Shown here: positions 1 to 7,972 of the stretch, one piece after another
Layout: each line of letters begins with the position of its first letter
How positions within the stretch are numbered: position 1 is the stretch's first letter
Source of the DNA: Riemerella anatipestifer_F
GTDB lineage: Bacteria > Bacteroidota > Bacteroidia > Flavobacteriales > Weeksellaceae
DNA: 64,000 bases
Assembly (NCBI RefSeq): GCF_037861325.1
Contig: NZ_JAFELW010000007.1
Reading direction: 5' to 3' (one strand)
The notes under the pieces: generated by a model
What the model saw: only the letters and a program-made list of their open reading frames with translations
Database searches by the model: none
What the model was told of the DNA's origin: nothing
Program-made: the position numbers and the translations under genes

Positions 1-12
1 AAATTAAACAAA

Positions 13-399
13 ATGAACATCACAGGACGATTAACAAGAGATGCGGAGGTGAAAGCACTTCCTAACGACAGAAAAGTAGTAAACTTTTCAATCGCCGTAA
101 ACAATCACTATCGTAACAAACAAGGCGAAGACATACAACAGACCGCTTTTTTTGATTGTGCGTATTGGCAAGGTACAAATGTAGCCAAGATATTAACCAA
201 AGGAGCTTTGGTTGAACTCACTGGGCGAGTGAGTGCAAGGGCGTGGCTTAGCAAGGACGGAGAACCCAAAGCGGGGCTTAATTTTCACACCTCAAAAATC
301 AAGTTACACGCAAGTGGACAAAGACAGAACACGGAAACAACTAACGGACAGGGAACACCACAACCGTTGGAGGAAACCGAAGACGATTTACCATTTTAA
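13..399 (+). CDS. ssb: Single-stranded DNA-binding protein (ICE-borne SSB)
   Basis: 128 aa, a normal length for a short SSB. The OB fold fills about residues 1-100 (start MNITGRLTRDAEVKAL, then core VVNFSIAVNNHY and AFFDCAYWQG). A polar linker follows, then the acidic tip DDLPF, the usual SSB tail that recruits replication proteins. It would coat the single strand made during conjugative transfer or replication of the element. It opens a rightward gene series and is followed after 46 bp by the DUF932 gene. Only 12 bases of upstream sequence are visible, so the promoter cannot be judged. Family assignment is firm; the link to the ICE is inferred from context. Confidence 0.93.
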   Translation: MNITGRLTRDAEVKALPNDRKVVNFSIAVNNHYRNKQGEDIQQTAFFDCAYWQGTNVAKILTKGALVELTGRVSARAWLSKDGEPKAGLNFHTSKIKLHASGQRQNTETTNGQGTPQPLEETEDDLPF

Positions 400-445
400 T
401 TAACAGACGAACAAAACAATTTAAGAACATTTAAATTTTAGAACA

Positions 446-1519
446 ATGGCACATAACATTAATTACAACAGCAGAACAGGAAAGTACAGTTTTTTCAGCG
501 TAAAGGAAAAAGCGTGGCACGGATTGGGGCAAATCGTAAGCGAACACCCAACAAGTGCGGAGGCGATAAGACACGCAAGATTGAATTTTGAAGTCAGCAA
601 AGAGCCTTTATATACTAAGGGTAAAGGATTGAGAACCACCGAGCAGGGAATAGTGTTTTACGACAACGAAATCGAAGTGCCGAACGCCTTTGCCACGATG
701 CGAGATGATAACAATGAGATTTTGGGCGTAGTAGGTAAAGACTACCAAGTCGTACAAAACCACGAGGCATTCGCCTTTTTCGATGAGATTGTCGGAGGTG
801 GCAATGGAATTTTGTACGAAACCGCTGGGGCTTTAGGCAAAGGCGAGAAGATTTTTATAACCGCCAAATTACCAAGTTATATCCGAGTGGGCAATGGTGA
901 TGATGTAACTGAAAAGTACATTTTTTTAACCACAAGCCACGATGGAAGTGGAAGTATTACAGCCGCCTTTACGCCTATCCGAATAGTGTGTCAAAATACG
1001 CTGAACGCTGCATTTAAAAATATGAATAATGTGGTTCGTATCCGTCATACATCAGGGGCAAAACAGCGATTAGCCAACGCTCACAAGGTTATGGGATTAG
1101 CCAATAAGTTAAGCGACCGATTAGAGGGAACATTTAACGAGTGGGCAAAAATCCGAGTAAACGACCGAGAAGTACGAAAGTTAATAGAATTGGCTTTGTG
1201 TCCTAATAAAGAAACCTTAGAACACTTGAAAAAAGGTAACACCGATGAACTATCAACCGTGTTTAAAAATACCGTAGATGATGCTTTTATGTATGCAATG
1301 GTCAGCGATAGCCAACAAATGGAAACCACGAAAGGAACTTTGTTCGGTGCATACAACGCCGTTACTGGGTACTATCAAAATGTATGTAATTACAAGGACG
1401 ATGAAAGCAAATTAAAATCCTTAGTAATGGGCGGAACTGCACAAAGCAGAGGACAAAAAGCCTTTGACCTTTGTAATGTTTTTGCAGAACACGGAGCCGA
1501 GATGTTTAGTTACAACTAA
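446..1519 (+). CDS. DUF932 / phage-plasmid-like protein
   Basis: 357 aa. The N-terminal KAWHGLG motif (about residues 22-28) and the block VVGKDYQVVQNHEAF are typical of the DUF932 (TIGR03299-type) family, which is widespread on plasmids, phages and ICEs. Its biochemical function is not established. The full family length is present. It lies between SSB and a hairpin at 1551-1580 that may end this transcript, so SSB and DUF932 probably form a two-gene unit concerned with DNA maintenance. That role is inference. Confidence 0.85.
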   Translation: MAHNINYNSRTGKYSFFSVKEKAWHGLGQIVSEHPTSAEAIRHARLNFEVSKEPLYTKGKGLRTTEQGIVFYDNEIEVPNAFATMRDDNNEILGVVGKDYQVVQNHEAFAFFDEIVGGGNGILYETAGALGKGEKIFITAKLPSYIRVGNGDDVTEKYIFLTTSHDGSGSITAAFTPIRIVCQNTLNAAFKNMNNVVRIRHTSGAKQRLANAHKVMGLANKLSDRLEGTFNEWAKIRVNDREVRKLIELALCPNKETLEHLKKGNTDELSTVFKNTVDDAFMYAMVSDSQQMETTKGTLFGAYNAVTGYYQNVCNYKDDESKLKSLVMGGTAQSRGQKAFDLCNVFAEHGAEMFSYN

Positions 1520-1550
1520 CAGAGGATAACGAAAAATTAAATACTAACCC

Positions 1551-1580
1551 AAAGGCGGTTATATCATAGTAACCGCCTTT
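1551..1580 (+). terminator. Hairpin after the SSB-DUF932 unit
   Basis: Perfect 11-bp inverted repeat AAAGGCGGTTA / TAACCGCCTTT with an 8-nt loop. It lies 32 bp after the DUF932 stop and 16 bp before the next start. The trailing T-run is short, so it may be a partial terminator. Confidence 0.6.
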
Positions 1581-1595
1581 ATAAACCATAAAGCA

Positions 1596-2051
1596 ATGAA
1601 AAAATCACACACACCAACAAGGCATATTTTAGTAAGAGCCTACACAGGCAGCGAGTGGGATAGTTGCGACTTTGCGATTATAACTATTTCGCAAGGGTGG
1701 AAAGAGCAACAAGCCCAACGCCTTAAAGTGTTGGACAATATAGAGAATGATGATTGTTTTTTGTCGGTTAATTACCGAGATACCTTTGTGGATTTTTACA
1801 AGACCACACAACCGAAACTAACAGAAGAACCAACCTCAAATTTAGAGAGTTTATTAGGTGATACGGATTGGACTTTTGTGGAGTTAGAGAATGAAGAACA
1901 AGAACAATTTTCAGCCCCTCAAAGCACTTTAAATTGTTACCGATTGAAACTTGACCGATATGGAAATATATACTATACCGCTCACGGGAAGCATACGGGC
2001 GAGGAATTTTGGACAGCTGAAATGGAATTAACAAAAATTTTGAACAGTTAA
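1596..2051 (+). CDS. Hypothetical ICE protein, 151 aa
   Basis: Not recognised. Soluble, with no signal peptide or membrane segment. The first half carries a possible strand-rich domain (HILVRAYTGSEWDSCDFAII, residues 10-29), followed by an acidic linker rich in E/N around residues 75-105. It follows the 1551-1580 hairpin and lies 11 bp before the next gene on the same strand, so it probably starts a new operon leading toward the PRTRC genes. Function unknown. Confidence 0.7.
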   Translation: MKKSHTPTRHILVRAYTGSEWDSCDFAIITISQGWKEQQAQRLKVLDNIENDDCFLSVNYRDTFVDFYKTTQPKLTEEPTSNLESLLGDTDWTFVELENEEQEQFSAPQSTLNCYRLKLDRYGNIYYTAHGKHTGEEFWTAEMELTKILNS

Positions 2052-2062
2052 AGAGTAAAATT

Positions 2063-2734
2063 ATGAACACAATCACGATACAAATTTACAAATACGAGGA
2101 GTTAGACAAAGAAGTCCAAGAGCAGGTATTAGACAAGTACCGATACAAAGAGGTCGATAGCCATTGGTGGTGGCAAAATACTTACTTTGATTTTGTGGTG
2201 ATATGCTCAATATTGGAGATTGATATAAATCCGTCCGAAATCTTTTTCAGTGGTTTCTATTCACAAGGCGACGGAAGTAGTTTTGCGTGTAACATACTTG
2301 ATATAAGGAAGTTTATACAAGCCGTTAAAGCTGAAAAATGGAAAGATTATGCCCCCAATCAAGAGTTTAATTTTGATGTTTTGGATATGGATAAAAGAGT
2401 GCTTAATCTTATCCAAAACGGATATATAGATATTTATTTTAAGACCTATAACAGACACCGATATTATTATCTGCACTTTGATTGGGAGTACACTTTTAAC
2501 GATGATAGTAAGGAATACCCACACATTGAGTATCAAGTTGAAAAACTATTGAAATGGGTGGAAAGTGTTTTAAATGATTTGAACCAACATTTATACAAAG
2601 AACTACAAAAAGAATACGAAAGATTAACCGCTGATGAATACATTATACAAATGTTTGCGGAAGAAAATTACCAATTCACAGACAAAGGGTATCCAATAGA
2701 TAAAATAACCCACTTAGAAACCTCAATAATATGA
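2063..2734 (+). CDS. Hypothetical protein with SGFYSQGDG motif, 223 aa
   Basis: Function unknown. It starts with a helix-forming segment (YKYEELDKEVQEQVLDKYRY) and carries FFSGFYSQGDGSSF at about residues 54-67. From memory, this motif is shared with uncharacterised phage and plasmid proteins. The composition is acidic and aromatic-rich, suggesting a small folded soluble protein. It overlaps the next gene by 4 bp (ATGA type), so the two are probably translationally coupled. Confidence 0.65.
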   Translation: MNTITIQIYKYEELDKEVQEQVLDKYRYKEVDSHWWWQNTYFDFVVICSILEIDINPSEIFFSGFYSQGDGSSFACNILDIRKFIQAVKAEKWKDYAPNQEFNFDVLDMDKRVLNLIQNGYIDIYFKTYNRHRYYYLHFDWEYTFNDDSKEYPHIEYQVEKLLKWVESVLNDLNQHLYKELQKEYERLTADEYIIQMFAEENYQFTDKGYPIDKITHLETSII

Positions 2735-2967
2735 AAAACGCATATATCATTTTCACAACCGACAAATGGCACAGCAATGAAAGTAAGACAATAGAATATG
2801 TTACGGACAACTTTCAAAAAGCCATTGAATTAATTGCTGAAATTAGCAGGGAGAGATACCGCAAAGAACTATCAAAATCCGATTTGTATATGCTTAAAAA
2901 TAAGAAGCAAACACAAGGGTTTGACGAAGAAGTAGAATATATGATTGAAGAGTACAAAGTAATTTAA
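2731..2967 (+). CDS. Hypothetical small protein, 78 aa
   Basis: Unrecognised. Short soluble protein with a predicted beta-start (AYIIFTTDKWHSNESKTIEYV) and a helical, charged C-terminal half. It overlaps the preceding gene by 4 bp and sits 12 bp before the PRTRC-E gene, so it belongs to the same transcript. Function unknown; the call rests on tight operon packing. Confidence 0.6.
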   Translation: MKNAYIIFTTDKWHSNESKTIEYVTDNFQKAIELIAEISRERYRKELSKSDLYMLKNKKQTQGFDEEVEYMIEEYKVI

Positions 2968-2979
2968 AATTTAGAAACA

Positions 2980-3498
2980 ATGAATACAAATTTTTTTAAA
3001 CAAATAGCAGGATTAGAAATTGAGGGGACACTCAATCTAACGATTAAAAAAGATACTGAAAACATAGTAATATCCATATTATTGAACAATGATGCGTGTG
3101 GCGATAAGGCGAAGCATCTTATTCCGCCGCTAACAATCAAAGGTACAGCCGAAGAATTGGACGAGCAGTTTTTTGCAACCATTACACCGCCAATTGAAAG
3201 CACCTCAAAACTTATGGTAAATATGGAGAGTTACTTAAAGGCACAAGAAGAAGCTCAAAGGCAATCGGCAATGGAAAAGGAAAAAGCAGATAAGGAAAAG
3301 AAAGAGAAAGAAAAGCGAGATAAGAAATACAAGGAACTTATGGAAAAGGTAGAGGAACTTGCAGAACAAGGAAAACCGAGAGAAGCGTGGACAAAGTTGC
3401 CAAGTGTGGACGAATATCCCGAATATGCTGAAAAGATTAGAAAGCGTAGAAAAGAGCTTACAGTACTCTTTCAACCCGACTTATTTGCAACGGAATAA
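2980..3498 (+). CDS. PRTRC system protein E
   Basis: 172 aa. The N-terminal domain (MNTNFFKQIAGLEIEGTLNL to PPLTIKGTAEELDEQFF, residues 1-70) matches the PRTRC-E family found in plasmid and ICE operons with ThiF and E2-like proteins. Residues 85-125 are a highly charged Lys/Glu coiled coil, followed by a short helical tail (EQGKPREAWTKLPSVDEYPE). It is the first recognisable member of the PRTRC operon and lies 22 bp before PRTRC-C. PRTRC systems are conserved gene sets whose biochemical function is not known. Confidence 0.8.
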   Translation: MNTNFFKQIAGLEIEGTLNLTIKKDTENIVISILLNNDACGDKAKHLIPPLTIKGTAEELDEQFFATITPPIESTSKLMVNMESYLKAQEEAQRQSAMEKEKADKEKKEKEKRDKKYKELMEKVEELAEQGKPREAWTKLPSVDEYPEYAEKIRKRRKELTVLFQPDLFATE

Positions 3499-3520
3499 TT
3501 AACCTTAAAAAATAGAAATT

Positions 3521-3739
3521 ATGTTATTAACGACAGAATTAAAGAGAGTATTTAAACTCAAAGATAACGGACAAGAAATAACACTTACAGACCCTAATCC
3601 CCAATGGAGTGTGGAAAGTGTGTTAAATTTTTATTCAAACCAATATCCGATACTTACCACAGCGAAAGTGTCCACCCCAAAAATTGAGGAGGATAGTGTG
3701 GTTTACAAATTTGAAAGTATTATGGGTACGAAAGGCTAA
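3521..3739 (+). CDS. PRTRC system protein C (ubiquitin-like)
   Basis: 72 aa. Matches PRTRC-C, which comparative studies place among prokaryotic ubiquitin-like (beta-grasp) proteins. Two features fit a conjugated modifier: length close to ubiquitin and a C-terminal glycine (ending SIMGTKG). The strand pattern LKRVFKLKDNGQEITLTDP then WSVESVLNFY is also beta-grasp-like. E2-like and E1-like genes follow in the same operon. Conjugation of this protein to targets is inference; no substrate is known. Confidence 0.82.
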   Translation: MLLTTELKRVFKLKDNGQEITLTDPNPQWSVESVLNFYSNQYPILTTAKVSTPKIEEDSVVYKFESIMGTKG

Positions 3740-3755
3740 ACAGTATGAGTATGTT

Positions 3756-3980
3756 ATGGAAACAAAAGACAGAGCAGAAATCCACCAAAACGGACAATGG
3801 ATATTAAAGGGCGATATAACATCAATTAAGGTAATTTTTAAAAACCTTATAGGCGAGAATTTTCAAGGCAAAGCATATGATGATTATATCAAATATATAG
3901 CCTTAAAGCAAGGCTTTGAAAAAGGAGAAATCAAACTTTACATAGACAAGAAATTTATTAACAAAGGAACAATCAAATAA
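3756..3980 (+). CDS. Hypothetical PRTRC-operon protein, 74 aa
   Basis: Start chosen at the ATG 16 bp after PRTRC-C (METKDRAEIHQNGQWI). The longer reading frame from 3684 would overlap the end of PRTRC-C, and the upstream part reads poorly. Small mixed alpha/beta soluble protein with no recognised domain. It sits 13 bp before the next small reading frame, inside the PRTRC operon. Function unknown. Confidence 0.6.
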   Translation: METKDRAEIHQNGQWILKGDITSIKVIFKNLIGENFQGKAYDDYIKYIALKQGFEKGEIKLYIDKKFINKGTIK

Positions 3981-3993
3981 AACAAAATGAATT

Positions 3994-4179
3994 ATGCAAA
4001 ACAAACATATCATCAAGGGAATTTTATCTCAACCACAGAAGAACACCCAACGCAACGAACTATTGTGCCGACAACTTGCGGAGTTTTTGGAATGGATACA
4101 CCGCCCCAAAGACCACAGCGAAGTCCAAAAAGACAAGCAAAAAAGCGTACCCAAAGAGCAAGTTCCGATGCTATTCTAA
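3994..4179 (+). CDS. Small ORF before PRTRC-F, 61 aa (tentative)
   Basis: MQNKHIIKGILSQPQ, then an amphipathic helix (NELLCRQLAEFLEWIHRP) and a basic tail ending VPMLF. It fits neatly between the 74-aa gene (13 bp gap) and an ATG at 4200 for PRTRC-F (20 bp gap). The competing reading is an N-terminal extension of PRTRC-F from 3987 in another frame, but that extension is Pro/Arg/Thr-rich and looks out of frame. Not recognised; moderate support only. Confidence 0.45.
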   Translation: MQNKHIIKGILSQPQKNTQRNELLCRQLAEFLEWIHRPKDHSEVQKDKQKSVPKEQVPMLF

Positions 4180-4199
4180 GAAATGTTTTTTTACCTAAA

Positions 4200-5129
4200 A
4201 TGGTAGAAATCCAAGAAGTAAGTATCAACGAAAGGGATTTTTTTAAGTCCCTTTCTAAACTTGCCGAGCATTATGGATTTGAAACTCCTAATGTTAAAAG
4301 TGAACCTTATCCGTATAATGTTCATTTAGCCTACCATCACACAAAAAAGCAGTTACATCAAAATAAATTTTATGCTAATTTGAGGGTATTAAAAAACGAA
4401 GAAGAAACTTATTTATCCGTTGAAGAAACTTTTTATACAAACCATTCATTATATCATATACCGATAAAGCCTTTGTATTTAATGTTTAGAGATAAAAAAA
4501 CAAAACCTTTAGCAAAATTGCTTTTGTCTGTTTACGCTTACTTTTATAAGGTTGGAGTTCCCTATTATAATGATGATGATTTTTTATGTTACCGATACGA
4601 GATATTGACCGAATGGGTTAGGTATGATGAACCATATAACGAGGAAGAACGCCAGGAACAAAAAAGAAACTTACAGACCCTTAAAGAATGTAATATAATG
4701 GGCGACCTTATGTATGAAAAAATCAAAAACGCTAATAATTTGGATTTTTTTGAACAGCGATTAAACACTTTTAAAATCCAAACTCCATTTGATTTGGAGT
4801 GCAAACAAATTGCCCAAAAAGTATATCAGTTGTATAAAGATTATCCTAATGAAAGTATTTTTAGATATAGCACTTACCAATACCAAGAAGATGAAGAATA
4901 TGAAACTATAACAATGGATAAATACATTGGCTTTGTAGCGACAGCTGATGATTGGATAAGCGACCAAATAAACGAAATGCTCAATAACGAATTTAACGAG
5001 TGTGCCGATATTGACGAGCCTACTATTTATAGAAACTTTACGAAGAATTACAAAAAAGATACACGCAACTTTGATTTTGAGAGAAGACTATTTGAAAGTA
5101 TTTCAGAAACCTATCATTTATTCAATTAA
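4200..5129 (+). CDS. PRTRC system protein F (alpha-helical)
   Basis: 309 aa from the ATG at 4200 (MVEIQEVSINERDFFKSL). An in-frame upstream ATG at 3987 would add 71 residues, but that stretch looks non-coding in this frame. The long helical protein has many Tyr/Asn and acidic patches (for example YQEDEEYETITMDKYIGF). It holds the position of the alpha-helical partner found beside prokaryotic Ub/E2/E1 genes, known as PRTRC-F. It is followed after 14 bp by PRTRC-B. Role unknown; possibly a scaffold or target in the ubiquitin-like system (inference). Confidence 0.7.
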   Translation: MVEIQEVSINERDFFKSLSKLAEHYGFETPNVKSEPYPYNVHLAYHHTKKQLHQNKFYANLRVLKNEEETYLSVEETFYTNHSLYHIPIKPLYLMFRDKKTKPLAKLLLSVYAYFYKVGVPYYNDDDFLCYRYEILTEWVRYDEPYNEEERQEQKRNLQTLKECNIMGDLMYEKIKNANNLDFFEQRLNTFKIQTPFDLECKQIAQKVYQLYKDYPNESIFRYSTYQYQEDEEYETITMDKYIGFVATADDWISDQINEMLNNEFNECADIDEPTIYRNFTKNYKKDTRNFDFERRLFESISETYHLFN

Positions 5130-5143
5130 AAACCTAACAGAAA

Positions 5144-5860
5144 ATGAAGAATATACAAGATTTAACCGAACAAATAGAGCCTATTTTTTACCCCAAAAAT
5201 GCTTTTGTTATTTATCAAAACGAAAATAAATCACAAACTTATATAGAACATTTTGATATTGACCAGCAAGGCAGAATGATGAATGCCCACCCTTTGAGTG
5301 TAAGGGAGAGCGAAAATTTATCGAAAGCCTTAACCACCAAAGAAGAAAGAGATAAAACTTTTTTAAAGCCAAAGGGAATAATCCCCACCAATGTACTGCA
5401 CATCAACCCAAGTAAAAAAGGCAGTTTGATATGGTACACCAAAGAACAAAAGAGAACCCTATATTTTGTGGAAAGTTTAGAGATACCAAGCGGAACGGCT
5501 TATACTCCTCCGTTATTATGGAAAGCGACTAAGCAAAGTTTGAGTATATACGCTTTAAAATCTAACCGCAGACCCACAGCCAAAACAAAATTGTATTATG
5601 CTCCTTTTTTTAATGTTTATCAAAATGGTAATGTATGTATGGGGAGTGTGAATATAGATATTAAAAAAACGACCTCATTAGAGGACTTTATACAAGCGTG
5701 GGAAACCTATTTTTTTGAAAGTTATTTCAGTCATTTGCAAAATTTCAACCCTATCAATGGTAATTGCGTAAGCCTTTGGAAAGAACTCATCAACACAGAT
5801 AAGCCATTCCCAAACGAACAGCTTAGACCAAATAATAAAACTCTAAAAGATATTTTATAA
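5144..5860 (+). CDS. PRTRC system protein B (E2-like)
   Basis: 238 aa. PRTRC-B proteins are described as distant relatives of ubiquitin-conjugating E2 enzymes. The stretch YQNGNVCMGSVNI (about residues 161-173) has the look of the E2 active-site signature, in which a G-x-[IV]-C-[LM] motif carries the catalytic Cys; the candidate here is Cys168. The next block (PFPNEQLRPNNKTLKDIL) forms the tail. The stop overlaps the ThiF start by one base, so E2- and E1-like proteins are probably made in coupled amounts. Activity is not shown by sequence alone. Confidence 0.82.
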   Translation: MKNIQDLTEQIEPIFYPKNAFVIYQNENKSQTYIEHFDIDQQGRMMNAHPLSVRESENLSKALTTKEERDKTFLKPKGIIPTNVLHINPSKKGSLIWYTKEQKRTLYFVESLEIPSGTAYTPPLLWKATKQSLSIYALKSNRRPTAKTKLYYAPFFNVYQNGNVCMGSVNIDIKKTTSLEDFIQAWETYFFESYFSHLQNFNPINGNCVSLWKELINTDKPFPNEQLRPNNKTLKDIL

Positions 5861-6666
5861 TGGAAACGAAAGATAAAATACATTACACAGATAATAGCCT
5901 CATCAATGCGACTAACCCTATTAGTATCAACTTGATTGGTGCAGGTGGCACAGGTTCGCAAGTCTTAACCGCCCTTGCACGAATGAATACGGCACTTATA
6001 GAATTGGGACACGCAGGATTATCCGTTACTTTATGGGACGATGATACCATTAGCCAAGCCAATTTAGGCAGACAACTTTTTGCCGAGAGTGAAATGGGTT
6101 TATATAAGTCGGTGGCACTTATCAACCGAGTAAACCGCTTCTTTGGGACAAATTGGAAAGCCAAGACTATTAAATTTGCAAAAGATTGTCAGAAAACCAA
6201 TTCTGACGAGATTGTCAGCAATTTATATATTTCGTGTGTGGATAGTGTACAAGCAAGGTTTGAAATTGCGGACATCATCAAGGATTGTTCACAGAATACC
6301 AATCGGTATCAAAGAAATAAACCTTTGTATTGGTTAGATTTTGGTAATAGCCAACACACAGGACAAGTGATTTTATCCACGATAGGCAAACACGAGCAAC
6401 CAAAGTCAGAAAAATTCACGACCATAAAAAAACTCCCTTTTATTACCGATGAATTTGCCAGCTTATTAAAACAATCCGAAGAAATAGACGACACGCCGAG
6501 TTGTTCACTTGCAGATGCTTTACACAAGCAAGATTTGTTTATTAACTCAACCCTTGCTCAAATGGGTATTTCTTTGCTTTGGGATATGTTTAGAAACGGA
6601 TTTATCAAGTATAGGGGGTTCTTTTTGAATTTAAAAGAGTATAGAACACAGCCTTTGCCATTGTAA
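5860..6666 (+). CDS. PRTRC system ThiF family protein (E1-like)
   Basis: 268 aa Rossmann-fold adenylating enzyme. The nucleotide-binding GAGGTGSQV motif is at about residues 27-35, DDDTISQANLGRQLF at 60-74, and CVDSVQARF further on, all diagnostic of the ThiF/MoeB/E1 superfamily. There are no CxxC zinc pairs. A cysteine in DTPSCSLADAL (about residue 212) is a candidate thioester Cys, by position. It would activate the glycine end of PRTRC-C and pass it to PRTRC-B. It ends the rightward operon, followed by 332 bp of hairpin-rich DNA. Confidence 0.88.
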   Translation: METKDKIHYTDNSLINATNPISINLIGAGGTGSQVLTALARMNTALIELGHAGLSVTLWDDDTISQANLGRQLFAESEMGLYKSVALINRVNRFFGTNWKAKTIKFAKDCQKTNSDEIVSNLYISCVDSVQARFEIADIIKDCSQNTNRYQRNKPLYWLDFGNSQHTGQVILSTIGKHEQPKSEKFTTIKKLPFITDEFASLLKQSEEIDDTPSCSLADALHKQDLFINSTLAQMGISLLWDMFRNGFIKYRGFFLNLKEYRTQPLPL

Positions 6667-6675
6667 GGCAAGGGC

Positions 6676-6776
6676 GGTTCAAAAAAGACTTTGCATACAT
6701 TCGTCATTAAGCGATAAATCTCTGCAAGGCAGGTTTATCGCTACACTCCTCATTTCTTTAAAGACTTTTTTGAACC
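6676..6776. repeat. Nested inverted repeats in the 6667-6998 gap
   Basis: Outer arms of 17 bp (GGTTCAAAAAAGACTTT at 6676-6692; its complement at 6760-6776 with one mismatch) enclose an inner perfect 8-bp pair GCGATAAA / TTTATCGC (6711-6718 and 6734-6741). It lies between the end of the rightward PRTRC operon and two leftward HTH genes. It could be a two-way terminator, but the nesting is unusual. The rest of this 332-bp gap holds the 6861-6893 hairpin and smaller palindromes and no gene. Confidence 0.6.
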
Positions 6777-6860
6777 CAACCAAAGGATACAAGCCTATGG
6801 CTTATAACGCCGTACAAGTACGACTTTTTATAAGCAAAACGCTTGAGATTTTTTGCGGAC

Positions 6861-6893
6861 TTCTTTTTCTTTCTGAGGCAAAGAAAAAGAAGC
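6861..6893. terminator. Perfect AT-rich hairpin between convergent operons
   Basis: 13-bp perfect arms CTTCTTTTTCTTT / AAAGAAAAAGAAG around a 7-nt loop. It sits between the convergent ThiF (+) and HTH (-) genes and could act in both directions. It lacks a clean T-run, so the terminator call is tentative. Confidence 0.5.
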
Positions 6894-6998
6894 AAAAAGA
6901 AGCCCAATCTTAGAAATGGATTAGCGGTTGGTTTTTGAATATTCAATGCCTTATAATCATTGATGCTAAAAAACAATTCGTAAACTTTTGGATAATCG

Positions 6999-7283
6999 TT
7001 ATATTGCCTTATAGTTATTCTCTAATATTTTTAGTACATCGCTCTCTTTGTACAAAATTTTACCCTCAATTTGAATGTAAGGCAAAAAGCCATCATCTCT
7101 ATATTGTTGGAGGGTTCTTTGGCTTATATGCAATAATTCACACAATTCTTTTCCAGATAAATAAATTTCCCCATTAAATACAGGTTTAAAATGCTCTAAC
7201 AAAAACTTTACATATTCATTAAGCTCTTGTATTTGCTTTTGGTAAGAAGCCATTTCTTCCGTTTGTTCTGTATAGAGTTCCAT
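6999..7283 (-). CDS. Helix-turn-helix excisionase-family protein
   Basis: 94 aa. The N-terminal coiled segment (EEMASYQKQIQELNEYVKFL) leads to a MerR/excisionase-type winged HTH: LSGKELCELLHISQRTLQQYRDD then GFLPYIQIEGKILYKESDVLKIL. Bacteroidota ICEs carry such pairs as small regulators or excision factors. It abuts the upstream HTH gene, sharing one base, so the two are co-transcribed. Which DNA site it binds is unknown. Confidence 0.82.
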   Translation of the reverse strand: MELYTEQTEEMASYQKQIQELNEYVKFLLEHFKPVFNGEIYLSGKELCELLHISQRTLQQYRDDGFLPYIQIEGKILYKESDVLKILENNYKAI

Positions 7284-7573
7284 TAGATTTCAGTTTTTGC
7301 AGTTTGATTTTCTAATAAATGAAGTACATCGCTACGCTTGTAGTAGTTTTTTCGATTGATGTACGAATAAGGCAGTAAATTTCGGTCTTTGTAATTTTGA
7401 AGTGTCCGTTTGCTAATGCCCAACAACTGACAGACCTCTTGTGTGTCCAACCATTTTTTGTCCTGACAAATGGCTTGATGTGTTTCTACTACGGACTTTG
7501 TTTGTCTGAGTAAGTCCCCTAATTTTTGATTGATTTGTTCAAATATTTTTTTTTCAATAACTATCACCTCCAT
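7283..7573 (-). CDS. Helix-turn-helix excisionase-family protein
   Basis: 96 aa, paralogous in layout to its downstream neighbour: a helical N-terminus (KKIFEQINQKLGDLLRQTKSV) then WLDTQEVCQLLGISKRTLQNYKD and LLPYSYINRKNYYKRSDVLHLL, the classic HTH_17/excisionase pattern. It is the first gene of the pair. Upstream (7574-7667) there is no other gene, and this stretch probably holds the promoter. Probable regulator or recombination directionality factor (inference from family). Confidence 0.82.
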   Translation of the reverse strand: MEVIVIEKKIFEQINQKLGDLLRQTKSVVETHQAICQDKKWLDTQEVCQLLGISKRTLQNYKDRNLLPYSYINRKNYYKRSDVLHLLENQTAKTEI

Positions 7574-7667
7574 AATTTGGTATCTTTTTTAGCGAAGATA
7601 CTTTGAATGCAATTCGGTGAAGTAAAGATGGTCGCTTTTGGAAATGGGTGGCAGTTTTTGGAAAGGT

Positions 7668-7898
7668 TTATATTACAATATTATGCTCTGCGAGTACCCT
7701 TTGGGTTAATTTTCTATTGGTTTCTTGCGAGATTTTTTTTATGAAAGAAGCCTTGCTTTCTGTCGTTTTTGTAGACATTTCTTGGTCAATATTAACCACC
7801 TTAACTCCTGATTGATTTCTAAACAAATCAACCATCTCCAAAAAGGCTTTTCCTTTTTTGGTATTTGGATTCACTTCTATGGTTAGTATTTTAGGCAA
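7668..7898 (-). CDS. Small DUF2683-like protein, 76 aa
   Basis: Begins MPKILTIEVNPNTKKGKAFLEMV, the N-terminal beta strand plus NxxTxxGKAFLE pattern that I associate with DUF2683 proteins of Bacteroidota. The C-terminal half is basic and helical (FIKKISQETNRKLTQRVLAE). The size and charge fit a small DNA-binding or antitoxin-like protein, but no toxin gene is adjacent. Function unknown. Confidence 0.6.
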   Translation of the reverse strand: MPKILTIEVNPNTKKGKAFLEMVDLFRNQSGVKVVNIDQEMSTKTTESKASFIKKISQETNRKLTQRVLAEHNIVI

Positions 7899-7972
7899 CA
7901 GATAAATCTTTTAACAAAGATAAAAAAGATGTTCCATAAAAAATAAAAAATTGAAAAAATATTAGTTTATAA

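Noticed and set aside
1081..1356. Antisense open frames across DUF932, helicase, topB and cysS
   Set aside because: They are shadows of strong coding frames with conserved domains on the other strand.
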